Assembly (NCBI RefSeq): GCF_030758455.1
Contig: NZ_CP132353.1
Location: 1,240,001-1,304,000 of the forward strand
From: Erwinia pyri
GTDB taxonomy: Bacteria; Pseudomonadota; Gammaproteobacteria; Enterobacterales; Enterobacteriaceae
Direction of reading: 5' to 3'
DNA: 64,000 bases
The position numbers and the translations under genes are program-made. Positions within the stretch are counted from its first letter, which is position 1. Each line of letters opens with the position of its first letter. The notes under the pieces are model-generated. The model had not been told where the DNA came from and searched no databases. It was given only the letters and a program-made list of their open reading frames with translations. Positions 1 through 9,218 of the stretch are shown here, piece by piece.

Positions 1-653
1 CCTGGTTTGCGCTGCCCACGTTCTATAAGCCCCGTTTCGAATGGGTGGCGATGCTGACTATTCTGCCTGCAGCGCTGGTGGTGATTGCGGAGCACATAGG
101 GCATCTGGTGGTCACCGCCAATATCGTGAAAAAAGATCTGCTGAAAGATCCTGGCCTTCACCGGTCGATGTTTGCTAACGGGATCTCAACCGTGTTCTCC
201 GGCTTCTTCGGCTCCACGCCTAACACCACCTACGGCGAAAACATTGGGGTGATGGCAATTACCCGCGTTTACAGCACCTGGGTGATTGGCGGTGCGGCTA
301 TCCTCGCCATCCTGCTCTCCTGCGTGGGTAAGCTGGCGGCAGCAATTCAGGCTATTCCGGTGCCGGTAATGGGTGGCGTTTCGCTGCTGCTGTACGGCGT
401 GATTGGCGCTTCCGGTATCCGCGTGCTGATCGAGTCAAAGGTTGACTATAACAAGGCGCAGAACCTGATCCTCACCTCGGTGATCCTGATTATCGGCGTC
501 AGCGGCGCTACCGTACATATTGGTGCCGCCGAGCTGAAAGGGATGGCGCTGGCGACCATCGTGGGCGTTCTGCTGAGCCTGATCTTTAAGCTCATCAGCC
601 TGGTGCGCCCGGAAGAAGTGGTGCTTGATCCTGAAGATCGGGATCGTCCATAA
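1..653 (+). CDS. uraA: Uracil permease UraA, C-terminal part (5' end outside window)
   Basis: Uracil:proton symporter of the inner membrane (NCS2 family). The reading frame is open from base 3 and ends at TAA 651-653, so about the last 217 residues are present. Translation gives several hydrophobic segments and the family-typical stretches AEHIGHLVV, GSTPNTTYGENIG and PVMGGVSLLLYGVIG. The Glu in AEHIGH and the Glu in TTYGENIG correspond to substrate-binding/proton-coupling residues described for UraA. hda follows on the same strand after about 85 bases, as in E. coli (upp-uraA-hda). The start and promoter are not visible. Confidence 0.95.
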   Translation, partial: WFALPTFYKPRFEWVAMLTILPAALVVIAEHIGHLVVTANIVKKDLLKDPGLHRSMFANGISTVFSGFFGSTPNTTYGENIGVMAITRVYSTWVIGGAAILAILLSCVGKLAAAIQAIPVPVMGGVSLLLYGVIGASGIRVLIESKVDYNKAQNLILTSVILIIGVSGATVHIGAAELKGMALATIVGVLLSLIFKLISLVRPEEVVLDPEDRDRP

Positions 654-739
654 AGCGGCAGATCCGGCCCGCGTTTATTAACGGAAGAAACTTGTGATAA
701 ACTCCAGCCGGATTTTGCCCGATCACTACTGAGGTGCTT

Positions 740-1441
740 CTGAACACACCGGCACAGCTCTCTTTGCCACTCTATCTGCCCGATGATGAAACCTTCGCCA
801 GTTTCTGGCCGGGGGAGAACCCCTCGCTGATCGCCGCACTGCAAAGCGCGTTGCAGCAGGAGCATGGCAGCTACTTCTATTTCTGGTCGCGTGAAGGGGG
901 CGGTCGCAGCCATTTACTGCATGCCGCCTGTGCAGAACTCTCCGCCCGCGGCGAAGCTGTGGGCTATGTTCCGCTGGATAAGCGTACCTGGTTCGTGCCG
1001 GAAGTGCTGGACGGAATGGAGCAGCTGCCGCTGATCTGCATCGACAATATCGAATGCATCGCCGGGGATGAGCCCTGGGAAATGGCAATTTTCGATCTCT
1101 ATAACCGCATTCTCGAAACCGGCAGAACCCGCTTACTGATCACTGCAGATCGTCCTCCCCGGCAGCTGAACCTGAAGTTAGCCGATCTCGCTTCCCGTCT
1201 CGACTGGGGGCAGATTTACCGGCTTCAGCCGCTGTCCGATGAAGACAAGCTTCAGGCGCTGCAGCTGCGGGCCAGATTACGCGGGTTTGAGCTACCGGAA
1301 GATGTGGGCCGTTTCCTGCTGAAACGGTTGGATCGCGAGATGCGTACGCTGTTTGTGACGCTGGATAAACTGGATCGCGCTTCCATCAGTGCCCAGCGTA
1401 AGCTGACCATTCCGTTCGTGAAGGAAGCGCTGGGTCTCTGA
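740..1441 (+). CDS. hda: Hda, DnaA-inactivating AAA+ protein (CTG start proposed)
   Basis: Regulatory inactivation of DnaA: with the DNA-loaded beta clamp it stimulates hydrolysis of ATP-DnaA after initiation. The product is 233 aa from CTG 740, the length of E. coli Hda, beginning with the clamp-binding stretch QLSLPL near residues 6-11. An AAA+ core follows, including SRLDWG (sensor/arginine-finger area) and the C-terminal lid. A GTG at 734 is in frame two codons upstream, but it overlaps the only good ribosome site (GAGG, 731-734). That site sits 5 bases before CTG 740. E. coli hda is known to start at CTG, so I prefer 740. It converges on yfgD with a 4-base gap. Confidence 0.93.
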   Translation: MNTPAQLSLPLYLPDDETFASFWPGENPSLIAALQSALQQEHGSYFYFWSREGGGRSHLLHAACAELSARGEAVGYVPLDKRTWFVPEVLDGMEQLPLICIDNIECIAGDEPWEMAIFDLYNRILETGRTRLLITADRPPRQLNLKLADLASRLDWGQIYRLQPLSDEDKLQALQLRARLRGFELPEDVGRFLLKRLDREMRTLFVTLDKLDRASISAQRKLTIPFVKEALGL

Positions 1442-1445
1442 CTCC

Positions 1446-1799
1446 TTACAGGATGGTCAGCACCTGCTCGGGCGGGCGGCCCAGGCGCGCTATACCTTTA
1501 TTGATGACAATTGGCCGCTCAATCAGTTTTGGATTTTCTGCCATCGCCTGCAGCAGCTGCGCCTCGCTCAACGTTTTATCTTCAAGCGCCAGCGTTTTAT
1601 AAATCTCTTCTTTCTTCCTCATCAGATCCCGTGCCGAGCTGAAGCCGAGCATAGCTAACAGCGCCTGCAGCGTTGCCACGTCCGGAGGCGATGCCAGATA
1701 AAGAATTACTTCTGGCTCAACCCCTTTTTCCTGGAGCAGCGTCAGCGTTTCCCGGCTTTTGGTACAGCGTGGATTGTGATAAATCTGCACTTCCGACAT
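1446..1799 (-). CDS. yfgD: ArsC/Spx-family thioredoxin-fold protein YfgD
   Basis: 117-aa member of the arsenate reductase (ArsC) family. The N-terminal YHNPRCTKSRETL carries the single Cys of the CxxS-type motif, and the C-terminal RPIVIN resembles the ArsC substrate-loop region. Whether it reduces arsenate is unknown; chromosomal YfgD is of unproven function and no ars genes are nearby. The start at complement 1797-1799 gives MSEVQIYHN, the family N terminus; the longer open frame to 1874 is upstream read-through. It lies 13 bases downstream of bepA on the same strand, so co-transcription is likely, as in E. coli. Confidence 0.85.
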   Translation of the reverse strand: MSEVQIYHNPRCTKSRETLTLLQEKGVEPEVILYLASPPDVATLQALLAMLGFSSARDLMRKKEEIYKTLALEDKTLSEAQLLQAMAENPKLIERPIVINKGIARLGRPPEQVLTIL

Positions 1800-1812
1800 G
1801 TTTTCTACCTGA

Positions 1813-3273
1813 TTATGATTTCTGATATTTGCGGAACCGTTCCTGTAGCTGGCGGAACTGGTCGATGCGGGCATCGTAGCGGGCCTGCTTCAGGCTGCCT
1901 AACGGCACGGCGGAGCTGGCGCTGCTCAGGCTTCTGATCGCCTGATCAAGTTGACCGTTGAGGGCCAGACTCTCGGCACGCGCCGCCTGCTCTTCATCGT
2001 TCAGCCCCTGATCGGCACTGGCCTGGGCCAGCAGATCCCAGCCGTTAGGATCCTCTTTATGCGCCCAGGTGTAACGATAGAGAATTTTGCTGGCGCTGGC
2101 GGGCTGCTTCGCTTCCACATAGGCATTAGCAAGGTTCAGCTGCACCACCGGGCTGGCACTGGCGCCTTTTGCCGCCAGCAGCATGGCGATAGCCTGCTGC
2201 GGCTGCTTAAGCCCGATGTCGATGTCGGTCATGATATCCAGATACCAGGCGTTGGCGGGCTCCTTAGCCAGCATCGGCGCCACAATCTTTTTCGCATTAG
2301 CGAAGCTTTTTGCCTGAAGAAACTGTACCGCTTTGCCATACTGCGCGGCCGCCTGCTCGCGGGTATTGCCTTTGCTCAGCGTAGCCAGAATGTCATCGGT
2401 GAGCTGATTCTGCCCGGTGGCATACATACCCAGTGCACGAACCTTCGCCATGTAATAATCCTGAGATGACTGCACCACCACCGGCTTCATCTGATTGGCG
2501 CGGTTGCGCGCATCTGAAAGGCGGCTGTCTGGCAACGGGTGCGTCAGCAGGATTTCGGGCGGTTTTGAAGAGAAGCGCGACTGATCGGCCAGCTTTTGCA
2601 GAAAGTTGGGCATCGCCTCAGGATCGAAGCCGGCGCGCTGAAGCACCTGAATGCCGATGCGATCTGCTTCCTGCTCATTCTGCTGGGTAAAGCTGATGAT
2701 CCCCTGTTGAGTGCCCGCCAGCGTACCGCTCAATGCCGCCATCCCTGCCTGAGGGTTAGCCATCGCCAGTAAGATAGAGCCGAGCGCGCCCACCCATGTC
2801 AGGGGCGCGTTACGCTGCTGCTCTTCCATAGCGCGCGCGAGGTGGCGTTGAGTGACGTGTGAGATTTCATGCGCCATAACCGAGGCGAGCTGGCTCTCAT
2901 TATCGGTATAGCGAAACAGGGCCGAGTGGAGGACCACGTTGCCGCCAAAAAAGGCGAAGGCGTTGATCTCATCATTGCTGATCAGATAGAAGTGGAAGGG
3001 GGTTTTCACCGACCAGGCATGCGCCACCAGCCGCTCTCCAAGCTGATTGATGTAATCATTCAGCAAAGGGTCATTGATCAGCGGCGCGCTGGCCCGCAGC
3101 TGGCGGACATAGAAGTCGCCCATTGCCAGCTCCTGATTAATAGAAAGCGTGTTACCGGCGGTGGTGCCAATATCGGGCAGGTTATCGCTGAGGTCCGCCC
3201 TGACTGGCAGGGAAGCGGTAGTCAGCGTAATAATGAGCGAGGCCAGCGCACATTTCTTCAGGCGGTTAATCAT
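1813..3273 (-). CDS. bepA: BepA, periplasmic M48 metalloprotease/chaperone for outer-membrane assembly
   Basis: Periplasmic zinc protease that degrades or chaperones stalled LptD and BAM intermediates. From the MINR start (3273) the product is 486 aa (E. coli 487). A signal peptide occupies residues 1-26. The HEISH zinc motif (His135, Glu136, His139), third ligand Glu202 in QEAD and His245 in LTHPLPDSR (the regulatory His-switch of BepA) are all present. The C-terminal half is TPR-like helical repeats. An alternative start at 3285 adds four residues (MGFS). I chose 3273 because it matches the family length and has GGGA 8 bases upstream. Downstream yfgD is probably co-transcribed. In E. coli perM is the divergent neighbour; here about 9.7 kb intervene. 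Confidence 0.94.
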   Translation of the reverse strand: MINRLKKCALASLIITLTTASLPVRADLSDNLPDIGTTAGNTLSINQELAMGDFYVRQLRASAPLINDPLLNDYINQLGERLVAHAWSVKTPFHFYLISNDEINAFAFFGGNVVLHSALFRYTDNESQLASVMAHEISHVTQRHLARAMEEQQRNAPLTWVGALGSILLAMANPQAGMAALSGTLAGTQQGIISFTQQNEQEADRIGIQVLQRAGFDPEAMPNFLQKLADQSRFSSKPPEILLTHPLPDSRLSDARNRANQMKPVVVQSSQDYYMAKVRALGMYATGQNQLTDDILATLSKGNTREQAAAQYGKAVQFLQAKSFANAKKIVAPMLAKEPANAWYLDIMTDIDIGLKQPQQAIAMLLAAKGASASPVVQLNLANAYVEAKQPASASKILYRYTWAHKEDPNGWDLLAQASADQGLNDEEQAARAESLALNGQLDQAIRSLSSASSAVPLGSLKQARYDARIDQFRQLQERFRKYQKS

Positions 3274-4083
3274 GCTGAATCCCATTCTGATGACGTCCTC
3301 TTTTGACCCGGGGGCAAACAAAATGTTCTGTCTGCACCTGCTGAACAGCTCTTTTCGCAGGGTATCTTAATCACAAGTTACAGGGAAGGAAACGCTGATC
3401 GGGGGAAACAGGGAGCCAGATTCAGCAAAAATGGGAAATATGCCGCAAAAAATTGAATGTCCTTTGCCAGCCGCAAAATTAGCAGGCTTTTCTTAACGAC
3501 AGAAAGAACGTTAATGAGGCGCTGAAAAAGGGCGTTTCCCGCGCGATCCCATTCTTTTTGCCTGTTGCCTTGCGCTCTTACGCCGCCTGCATAATTAAAG
3601 TTAGGTAAATTTATTCAATTAAATTGATGGTGGCATGTATTTTGATTAGGTTTACTCTGAAAAACAGGCCGATCCAGGCGCGGTGCGCCAACCCTGCTTA
3701 TTAATATTATTGCTATAAACCTGTGGCTATACATTTCACAATAGTGCCGTAATATAATATAAATTCATTTGCTCATCCCAGATATCAGAATCCTGTTCAT
3801 TAATATATTAAGAGGTTATCAGATTAATCAATGCTGGTTAAATTTATTACCTTAATATTAACTGGATCTGAATTTTATCCCTTTCTGATGCTTATATTTA
3901 AATAATGCTGCATATTATAAAAGTGCAATGATTTCATCACTAAAGCATTTAAGGGAGTCTTCCTTTTCGCAGGGGCAACATCGCCTCCGAGCTATGGTAT
4001 AGATCCTCCTGTCGCCGAAGTCCGCGACAGTTTGTAACCCATTTGAGCCATCTGACTCGTTGCCCTGTTGCGGAGAGCATTCT
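3274..4083. other. Long AT-rich intergenic region between bepA and the DsrE-like pair
   Basis: About 800 bases without a convincing gene. The part from roughly 3590 to 3950 is strongly AT-rich compared with flanking genes, and sequence near 3960-4083 returns to balanced composition and probably forms the 5' leader of the gene at 4084. A perfect 7-bp hairpin (CTGTCGC / GCGACAG, 4009-4030, 8-base loop) lies in that leader without a T tract. A 24-codon hydrophobic ORF (3831-3905) has no properly spaced ribosome site. The region marks the left edge of a block absent from the E. coli bepA-perM junction. Confidence 0.6.
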
Positions 4084-4689
4084 ATGCGTCCAGTAGTATC
4101 CTATTTATTAATTGCCGTCGTAGCCGGTTTTGTCGGCGCCAGTTTTTCTAAAGCTCCCGATATTGTCGATAAACTGAGCGAGCGTTTTGGTAATAAAGCC
4201 AGCGACCCGGAAGGTTTCTGGACCACGCCAGCTATCGACGGCTATGGCAAAATTCATTACGAATCAGACGTCGCTTATAAACCGGCAGCGGGCGAGAGCA
4301 ATAAAATCGTTTTTCAGATCACCAAAGCAGAAAATGGACCGAACGATCCTAATCTCGGTCTGGAGCGGGTTGCCCGGGTGGTAAACCTCTATGTGGCTTC
4401 CGGCATTCCTGCCGACCAGCTGAAATTTGTGGTCTCCGTTACTGGCGACGGCACGCCGGCAATGCTGAATAATGAACAGTATAAAAAGTTGTTCGGTATG
4501 GACAATCCTAACCTGAAGCTGATTAGTGAGCTGCGGGCGAAAGGGGTTGATGTCTCGGTCTGCGATCAGTCGGTAGCCTTCCACCATTTCCAGCACGACT
4601 GGATTGATAAGTCTGTGACGCACGCGCTCTCCAGCCCGACCACGGTTTCAACCCTGGAGAACCAGGGCTACGCCTTCCTCGCGATGTAA
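4084..4689 (+). CDS. Membrane-anchored DsrE-family protein, copy 1
   Basis: 201-aa protein with one N-terminal hydrophobic segment (residues 5-22, uncleaved anchor or signal peptide) followed by a DsrE/DsrF-like domain. Family marks are KIVFQIT, VARVVNLYVASG, LKFVVSVTGDGTP, DNPNLKLI and VSVCDQSVA, whose Cys is the likely sulfur-handling residue. DsrE proteins transfer or bind sulfur; the function of this secreted subtype is not established. ATG 4084 is chosen because GGAG (4072-4075) lies 8 bases before it. The frame opens earlier at 4060, but that adds a Cys-rich stretch with no ribosome site. It is followed after 58 bases by a paralogue of identical length. Confidence 0.75.
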   Translation: MRPVVSYLLIAVVAGFVGASFSKAPDIVDKLSERFGNKASDPEGFWTTPAIDGYGKIHYESDVAYKPAAGESNKIVFQITKAENGPNDPNLGLERVARVVNLYVASGIPADQLKFVVSVTGDGTPAMLNNEQYKKLFGMDNPNLKLISELRAKGVDVSVCDQSVAFHHFQHDWIDKSVTHALSSPTTVSTLENQGYAFLAM

Positions 4690-4747
4690 TTCTGTTGTCC
4701 CTGTTATTTCGCGGGCCTCTGGCCCGCCAGAACCGGAGAATGCGCTG

Positions 4748-5353
4748 ATGCGTCAGACCCTCAACGTTGCCGCCGTCGCGATTATCGCCTCGCTGGCTAC
4801 CGTGGCGGCCCTTAAGGCGCCCACCATCATTGAAAAAGTGTCCAGCCTGACCGCAGGCAATGCCACCCAGCCTGAAGGATTCTGGCAGACGCCAGCGATC
4901 AAAGGATATGGCAAAATCCATAACCGGCCTGAGAGCGCGTTTCGCCCGCAAAGCAGCGAGCAGTACAACGTGGTTTTCCAGGTTCAGGATGGGCACGAGC
5001 CGAAAAAAGCGGTGAATGCCGAACTGGAGAAAGTAGCCCGCACGGTCAATCTTTATGTGGCTTCCGGCGTTCCGCTGGAGAGTCTGAAATTTGTCGTCGC
5101 CATCGCCGGGTCCGCCACGCCGGTGGTGCTGAACAATGAACGATATCGCGAAGAATTTGGGGTCGATAATCCCAATCTGCCGCTGATTGCCAGACTTCGT
5201 GAGGCGGGCGTCGTGGTTTCCGTTTGCGATCAGGCAGTCGCCGGGCATCGCTATGGCTTTGACTGGGTGGACAAAAATGTCACCCACGCGCTCTCTAACC
5301 TGACCACTATTACTACGCTGGAGAAAAAAGGCTATATGCTGATGCCGATGTAA
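4748..5353 (+). CDS. Membrane-anchored DsrE-family protein, copy 2
   Basis: 201-aa paralogue of the preceding gene, about half identical by eye and alignable end to end. It shares the N-terminal hydrophobic segment, the PEGFWxTPAIxGYGKIH stretch near residue 43, NLYVASG, LKFVV, VDNPNLPLI and the Cys motif VSVCDQAVA. The pair looks like a tandem duplication that has since diverged; keeping the Cys in both argues both are functional. A GGAG lies about 11 bases before the ATG. Probably an operon with copy 1. Partners, periplasmic location and sulfur chemistry are inference from the family. Confidence 0.75.
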   Translation: MRQTLNVAAVAIIASLATVAALKAPTIIEKVSSLTAGNATQPEGFWQTPAIKGYGKIHNRPESAFRPQSSEQYNVVFQVQDGHEPKKAVNAELEKVARTVNLYVASGVPLESLKFVVAIAGSATPVVLNNERYREEFGVDNPNLPLIARLREAGVVVSVCDQAVAGHRYGFDWVDKNVTHALSNLTTITTLEKKGYMLMPM

Positions 5354-5431
5354 GCGGCATCGCTTTTCTGCCTCTCTGCGGGTTATCAACAATCATTTTA
5401 CTGTCATAAATCGCTGCTAACTTGCCTGCCA

Positions 5432-5445
5432 TGAGATCGATCTCA
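5432..5445. promoter_or_regulatory. Perfect 14-bp palindrome, candidate LacI-family operator
   Basis: TGAGATCGATCTCA reads identically on both strands and has the central CG typical of LacI/GalR-family operators. It ends 16 bases before the GTG start of the LacI-type regulator at 5462, where it would control that gene and the importer genes behind it. Assignment to this regulator is inference. Confidence 0.55.
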
Positions 5446-5461
5446 GAGTGAGGGTAAGCGA

Positions 5462-6475
5462 GTGACAGATTTATTACGCGTGGCCAAACTGGCTGGTGTT
5501 TCCCGCGCAACGGCGGCCCGGGCATTTTCCTCGCCTGAGCTGGTGCGGGAAGAGACCCGGCATAACGTATTTGCGGCCGCCGAGCAGCTGGGCTTCCGTC
5601 CCAACCATATTGCCCGTCAGCTGCGCACGCAATCCTCGCGCACGCTGGGGGTGCTGCTTCCCTCCCTGAGAAATCCCGTCTTTGCCGAACAGCTGCAGGC
5701 CATGGAAATCGCTGCGCAGAAAAAGGGCTATGCGCTGCTGATCGCTACCAGTGATTATCAGCCCCAGCGGGAAGCTGAGATCGTCGAGAATATGCTGCGC
5801 CAGCGCGTTGACGGCCTGGTGCTGACCGTGGCAGATGCTGACAACAGCGCGGTACTCTCTGATCTCCAGCAGGAGGCTGTTCCCGTGGTGCTGGTGCATA
5901 ATGCACCGCAAAAAATCGCGCTGCCTTCAGTCTGCGTGAATAACCGCCAGGCGATGCGGCAGGCCACAGAACATCTGCTGGCGCTGGGGCACCGGCATAT
6001 CGGCATGATCGCCGGGCCGATCCTGCAGTCAGACCGTGCGCTGCAACGCTACCAGGGCTATTGCGACGCGATGAGCTCAGCCGGCCTGCAGCCCGCTTCC
6101 GTGCTGGAAATGCCCAGCCATACCCGCTCCGACTTACAGACCCTGCTGCCCGCTTTGCGTGGCGGCCAGGCAATGACCGCATTGCTTTGTACCAATGACC
6201 TTCTGGCCATCAGCGTGATGGGCGAGCTGCTGCGTGCGGGCTACCGCGTGCCGCAGCAAATTTCCATTATCGGCTTCGACGGCATTGACCTCGGGCGGCT
6301 GGTTTATCCGTCGCTGACCTCAGTAGTGCAACCTTTACGGAACATGGGAACCCAGGCGATTACGCATCTGCTGACGTTGATCGCCGGACAGCACGCTGAC
6401 TCCCTCCTGCCGCTGCCCGCGCAGTTAAGGCTGGGGGAAAGCATCGCGCCGCCTCCTGTTCCGATTTTTCTATAA
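5462..6475 (+). CDS. LacI/GalR-family transcriptional regulator
   Basis: 337 aa. Residues 4-50 form a LacI-type helix-turn-helix (VAKLAGVSRATAARAFS) with a hinge-like LGFRPNHIARQLRT. The rest is a periplasmic-binding-protein-like sensor domain (RTLGVLLPSLRNPVFAE, IGMIAGP, CTNDLLAISVMGELLRAG, IIGFDGIDLG). The GTG start has GAGGG about 8 bases upstream. The first gene of an apparent operon with the ABC importer (30-base gap to the binding protein), so it is the likely local repressor responding to the imported compound or a product of it. The effector is unknown. Confidence 0.88.
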   Translation: MTDLLRVAKLAGVSRATAARAFSSPELVREETRHNVFAAAEQLGFRPNHIARQLRTQSSRTLGVLLPSLRNPVFAEQLQAMEIAAQKKGYALLIATSDYQPQREAEIVENMLRQRVDGLVLTVADADNSAVLSDLQQEAVPVVLVHNAPQKIALPSVCVNNRQAMRQATEHLLALGHRHIGMIAGPILQSDRALQRYQGYCDAMSSAGLQPASVLEMPSHTRSDLQTLLPALRGGQAMTALLCTNDLLAISVMGELLRAGYRVPQQISIIGFDGIDLGRLVYPSLTSVVQPLRNMGTQAITHLLTLIAGQHADSLLPLPAQLRLGESIAPPPVPIFL

Positions 6476-6505
6476 CCTTTATGACACCAACATCCGGGAA
6501 AACTT

Positions 6506-7525
6506 ATGTTACAGCGTAAACAGTTCAGCAAGATTGCCGCCGCCGCGCTGCTGGCGGGAAGTGCTCTGTTCAGTCAGATGGCGTCAGCCGCTGATGCCAT
6601 TTGTTATAACTGCCCGCCAGAGTGGGCCGACTGGGGCACGCAGCTGAAAGCGATTGCCAGAGATACCGGGATCAACGTCCCGCAGGACAACAAAAACTCC
6701 GGCCAGGCGCTGGCACAGCTGGTGGCTGAAAAGGCCAATCCGGTAGCAGACGTGGCCTACCTGGGGGTGACCTTCGGCATCCAGGCAGCCAAATCTGATG
6801 TGGTTCAGCCCTATAAACCCGCAGAGTGGGATGCGATCCCGGCCGGAATGAAAGATCCTGACGGCAACTGGGTAGCGCTGCACTCCGGCACGATGGGCTT
6901 TATGGTGAACGTGGATGCGCTGGGCGGCCTGCCGGTACCGCAGTCCTGGAACGATCTGTTAAAGCCTGAATACAAAGGCATGATTGGCTTTCTCGATCCT
7001 TCAAGCGCCTTCGTTGGCTATGTTGGCGCTGTTGCGGCAAATCTGGCGATGGGCGGCACGCTGAATGATTTCGGTCCGGGCCTGGCTTACTTTAAAAAGC
7101 TCTCTGCCAATAAACCGATTGTGCCGAAGCAGACGGCTTATGCCCGGCTGCTCTCTGGCGAGATCCCGATTATGCTGGACTACGATTTCAACGCCTATCG
7201 TGCAAAGTATACCGACAAGGCCAACGTCGCCTTCGTGATCCCGAAAGAGGGGACTATCACCGTGCCTTACGTCATCAGCCTGGTGAAGAACGCGCCGCAC
7301 GGCGACAACGGCAAAAAAGTGATCGACTATGTGCTTTCCGACAAGGGACAGGCTATCTGGGCCAACGCTTATCTGCGTCCGGTTCGTCCGGAAGCGATGT
7401 CGGCGGAAGCGAAAAAACGTTTCCTGCCGGAAAGCGACTATGCCCGTGCTAAAACGGTCAATTATCAGCAGATGGCTGATGTGCAGAAAGCTTTCTCTGC
7501 CCGTTATCTGAGCGAGATCCAGTAA
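6506..7525 (+). CDS. ABC transporter periplasmic solute-binding protein
   Basis: 339 aa with a signal peptide cleaved near residue 28 (MASA-AD). The mature part resembles the iron/thiamine/phosphonate/spermidine-type binding proteins (SBP_bac_6/13-like), for example VADVAYLGVTFGIQAAK, SWNDLLKPEYKGMIG and an ALHSGTMGFMVN segment. Two Cys sit right after the cleavage site (CYNC, residues 33-36), which could form a disulfide. The substrate cannot be read from sequence. The linked phosphodiesterase suggests an organophosphate or phosphodiester. Its stop overlaps the next start (TAATG), indicating translational coupling. Confidence 0.88.
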   Translation: MLQRKQFSKIAAAALLAGSALFSQMASAADAICYNCPPEWADWGTQLKAIARDTGINVPQDNKNSGQALAQLVAEKANPVADVAYLGVTFGIQAAKSDVVQPYKPAEWDAIPAGMKDPDGNWVALHSGTMGFMVNVDALGGLPVPQSWNDLLKPEYKGMIGFLDPSSAFVGYVGAVAANLAMGGTLNDFGPGLAYFKKLSANKPIVPKQTAYARLLSGEIPIMLDYDFNAYRAKYTDKANVAFVIPKEGTITVPYVISLVKNAPHGDNGKKVIDYVLSDKGQAIWANAYLRPVRPEAMSAEAKKRFLPESDYARAKTVNYQQMADVQKAFSARYLSEIQ

Positions 7526-8397
7526 TGTCCGTGCCGTTGCTCAGCACCCCTACGCACGCCCAGCCGGGCGGACGTAGGGGGTCGCTTCTCCGCAAAGTGC
7601 AATGGATGCTGGTGCCAGCGCTGCTCTTTTTCGCCGCGTTCTGGCTGTTACCCTTCGCCAGACTGGTGATGATGGGGATGCAGCCCGATAACAGCACCGG
7701 CGTAAATGCTTACTGGACTATTCTCACCCAGCCGCAGTATCTCCGCAGCCTGGGCGTTACCGTGCTTCTCTCGCTGCTGGTCTCCCTGCTGGCGGTGGCT
7801 CTCTGTGCCATCACTGGCTGTTTCCTCGCCCGCCATCACTTTACCGGTCGCTCCGTTTTACTGGCCATGCTGACCTTCCCGCTCGCCTTTCCCGGCGTGG
7901 TGGTGGGATTTTTAGTGGTGATGCTGGCGGGGCGGCAGGGGCTGCTGGCGCAAATCAGCCTCGCGCTGTTTGGTGAGCGCTGGGTATTTGCCTACTCGCT
8001 GGCTGGCCTGTTTGTCGCCTACCTCTACTTTTCTGTTCCCCGCGTGGTGATGACGCTGGTGGCTGCCTGCGAAAAACTCGACCCGTCTTTGGAAGAGGCC
8101 GCGCGTTCTCTGGGCGCAAGCCAGTGGCGGGTGGTCTGGGATGTGATTGTTCCGGGCATCTCGCCCGCGCTCTTCTCCAGCGGTGCCATCTGTTTTGCCA
8201 CCAGCATGGGCGCATTTGGTACGGCGTTTACGTTAGGGACCGATCTGAAGGTGCTGCCGCTGACCATCTACGGAGAGTTTACCAATTATGCCAATTTCGC
8301 CACTGCGGCCGCGCTGTCGGTAGCCATGGGCGGCGTGGCCTGGCTGGCACTCATTCTGGCGCGCTGGCTGGCCGGTGACCATAAGGGGATCGCGTGA
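7525..8397 (+). CDS. ABC transporter permease, subunit 1
   Basis: 290-aa inner-membrane protein with about six transmembrane segments. It has the binding-protein-dependent permease EAA loop (EEAARSLGASQWRVVW, near residues 192-207) that docks with the ATPase. Overlaps the binding-protein stop by one base and the next permease start by four, so the operon is tightly coupled. Similar in type to PotB/PhnU-like permeases; substrate unknown. Confidence 0.9.
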   Translation: MSVPLLSTPTHAQPGGRRGSLLRKVQWMLVPALLFFAAFWLLPFARLVMMGMQPDNSTGVNAYWTILTQPQYLRSLGVTVLLSLLVSLLAVALCAITGCFLARHHFTGRSVLLAMLTFPLAFPGVVVGFLVVMLAGRQGLLAQISLALFGERWVFAYSLAGLFVAYLYFSVPRVVMTLVAACEKLDPSLEEAARSLGASQWRVVWDVIVPGISPALFSSGAICFATSMGAFGTAFTLGTDLKVLPLTIYGEFTNYANFATAAALSVAMGGVAWLALILARWLAGDHKGIA

Positions 8398-9218
8398 AGA
8401 AACGCTCAAAACTGTTCTGGCTGCAGCTGACTTTTACCCTCAGCCTCTGCCTGTTTATGGTGGTGCCCATCCTGCTTTCCCTGCTGGCGGGCGTGACCAC
8501 CAATGCTTTTGTTGGCCTGAAAAGTGGACTGACGCTTCGCTGGGTTGAACAGGTCTGGGAGATGTATGCGGGCACGTTGTGGCTCTCGGTGCTGATTGCG
8601 CTGAGCTGCGTGGCGTGCGTACTGCTGGTCGGCGTCCCCGCCGCATGGGGATTGCTGAAAACACCTTCCCGCTGGGCGGGCCGCATTGAGGAGTTTCTGT
8701 TGCTGCCGGTGGCGTTACCGGGGCTGGCGACAGCATTGGGGCTGATTGTGGTCTATGGCGGATTTCACGATCTGCGCAGCAGCTGGCTCTTTATTCTGAT
8801 CGGTCACGTGCTCTTCACGCTGCCATTTATGGTGCGTCCGGTGCTGTCGGTCATGCGCACCAGCCAGCTGCTGCAGCTTGAAGAGGCGGCTGCCAGCCTG
8901 GGCGCCAGCTTCTGGCGGCGCTTCTTTACCGTTATCGTGCCGAACTGCCGCAACGGCATTCTGGCCGGCGCTTTTATGGTGCTGACGCTCTCAATGGGTG
9001 AGTTCAATATCACCTGGATGCTGCATACGCCGCTGACTAAAACTTTGCCGGTTGGGCTGGCGGACAGCTATGCCTCAATGCGACTGGAAGTGGGTTCAGC
9101 TTACACACTGATTTTTCTGGCGATCGTCCTGCCGCTGCTGATGGCAATGAGCTGGCTGACCCGGCTTACGCAGCGCCGGACGGACGCCGGAACGCTATCT
9201 GTTAAGGAGACAGTCTGA
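8394..9218 (+). CDS. ABC transporter permease, subunit 2
   Basis: 274-aa inner-membrane permease with about six transmembrane segments and an EAA loop (EEAAASLGASFWRRFF, near residues 163-178). It uses a GTG start within the overlapping GTGA of the preceding gene and ends in TGATG shared with the ATPase start. PotC/PhnV-like partner of subunit 1; the two would form the heterodimeric channel. Confidence 0.9.
   Translation: MKKRSKLFWLQLTFTLSLCLFMVVPILLSLLAGVTTNAFVGLKSGLTLRWVEQVWEMYAGTLWLSVLIALSCVACVLLVGVPAAWGLLKTPSRWAGRIEEFLLLPVALPGLATALGLIVVYGGFHDLRSSWLFILIGHVLFTLPFMVRPVLSVMRTSQLLQLEEAAASLGASFWRRFFTVIVPNCRNGILAGAFMVLTLSMGEFNITWMLHTPLTKTLPVGLADSYASMRLEVGSAYTLIFLAIVLPLLMAMSWLTRLTQRRTDAGTLSVKETV

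Noticed and set aside
3831..3905. 24-codon hydrophobic ORF (MLVKFITLILTG...)
   Set aside because: AGAGG is 15 bases away, too far, and the region is AT-rich so chance hydrophobic frames are expected.
4523..5392. 289-codon minus-strand ORF antisense to the DsrE-like genes
   Set aside because: Both DsrE-like genes have clear family motifs and ribosome sites on the plus strand; the antisense frame has none.
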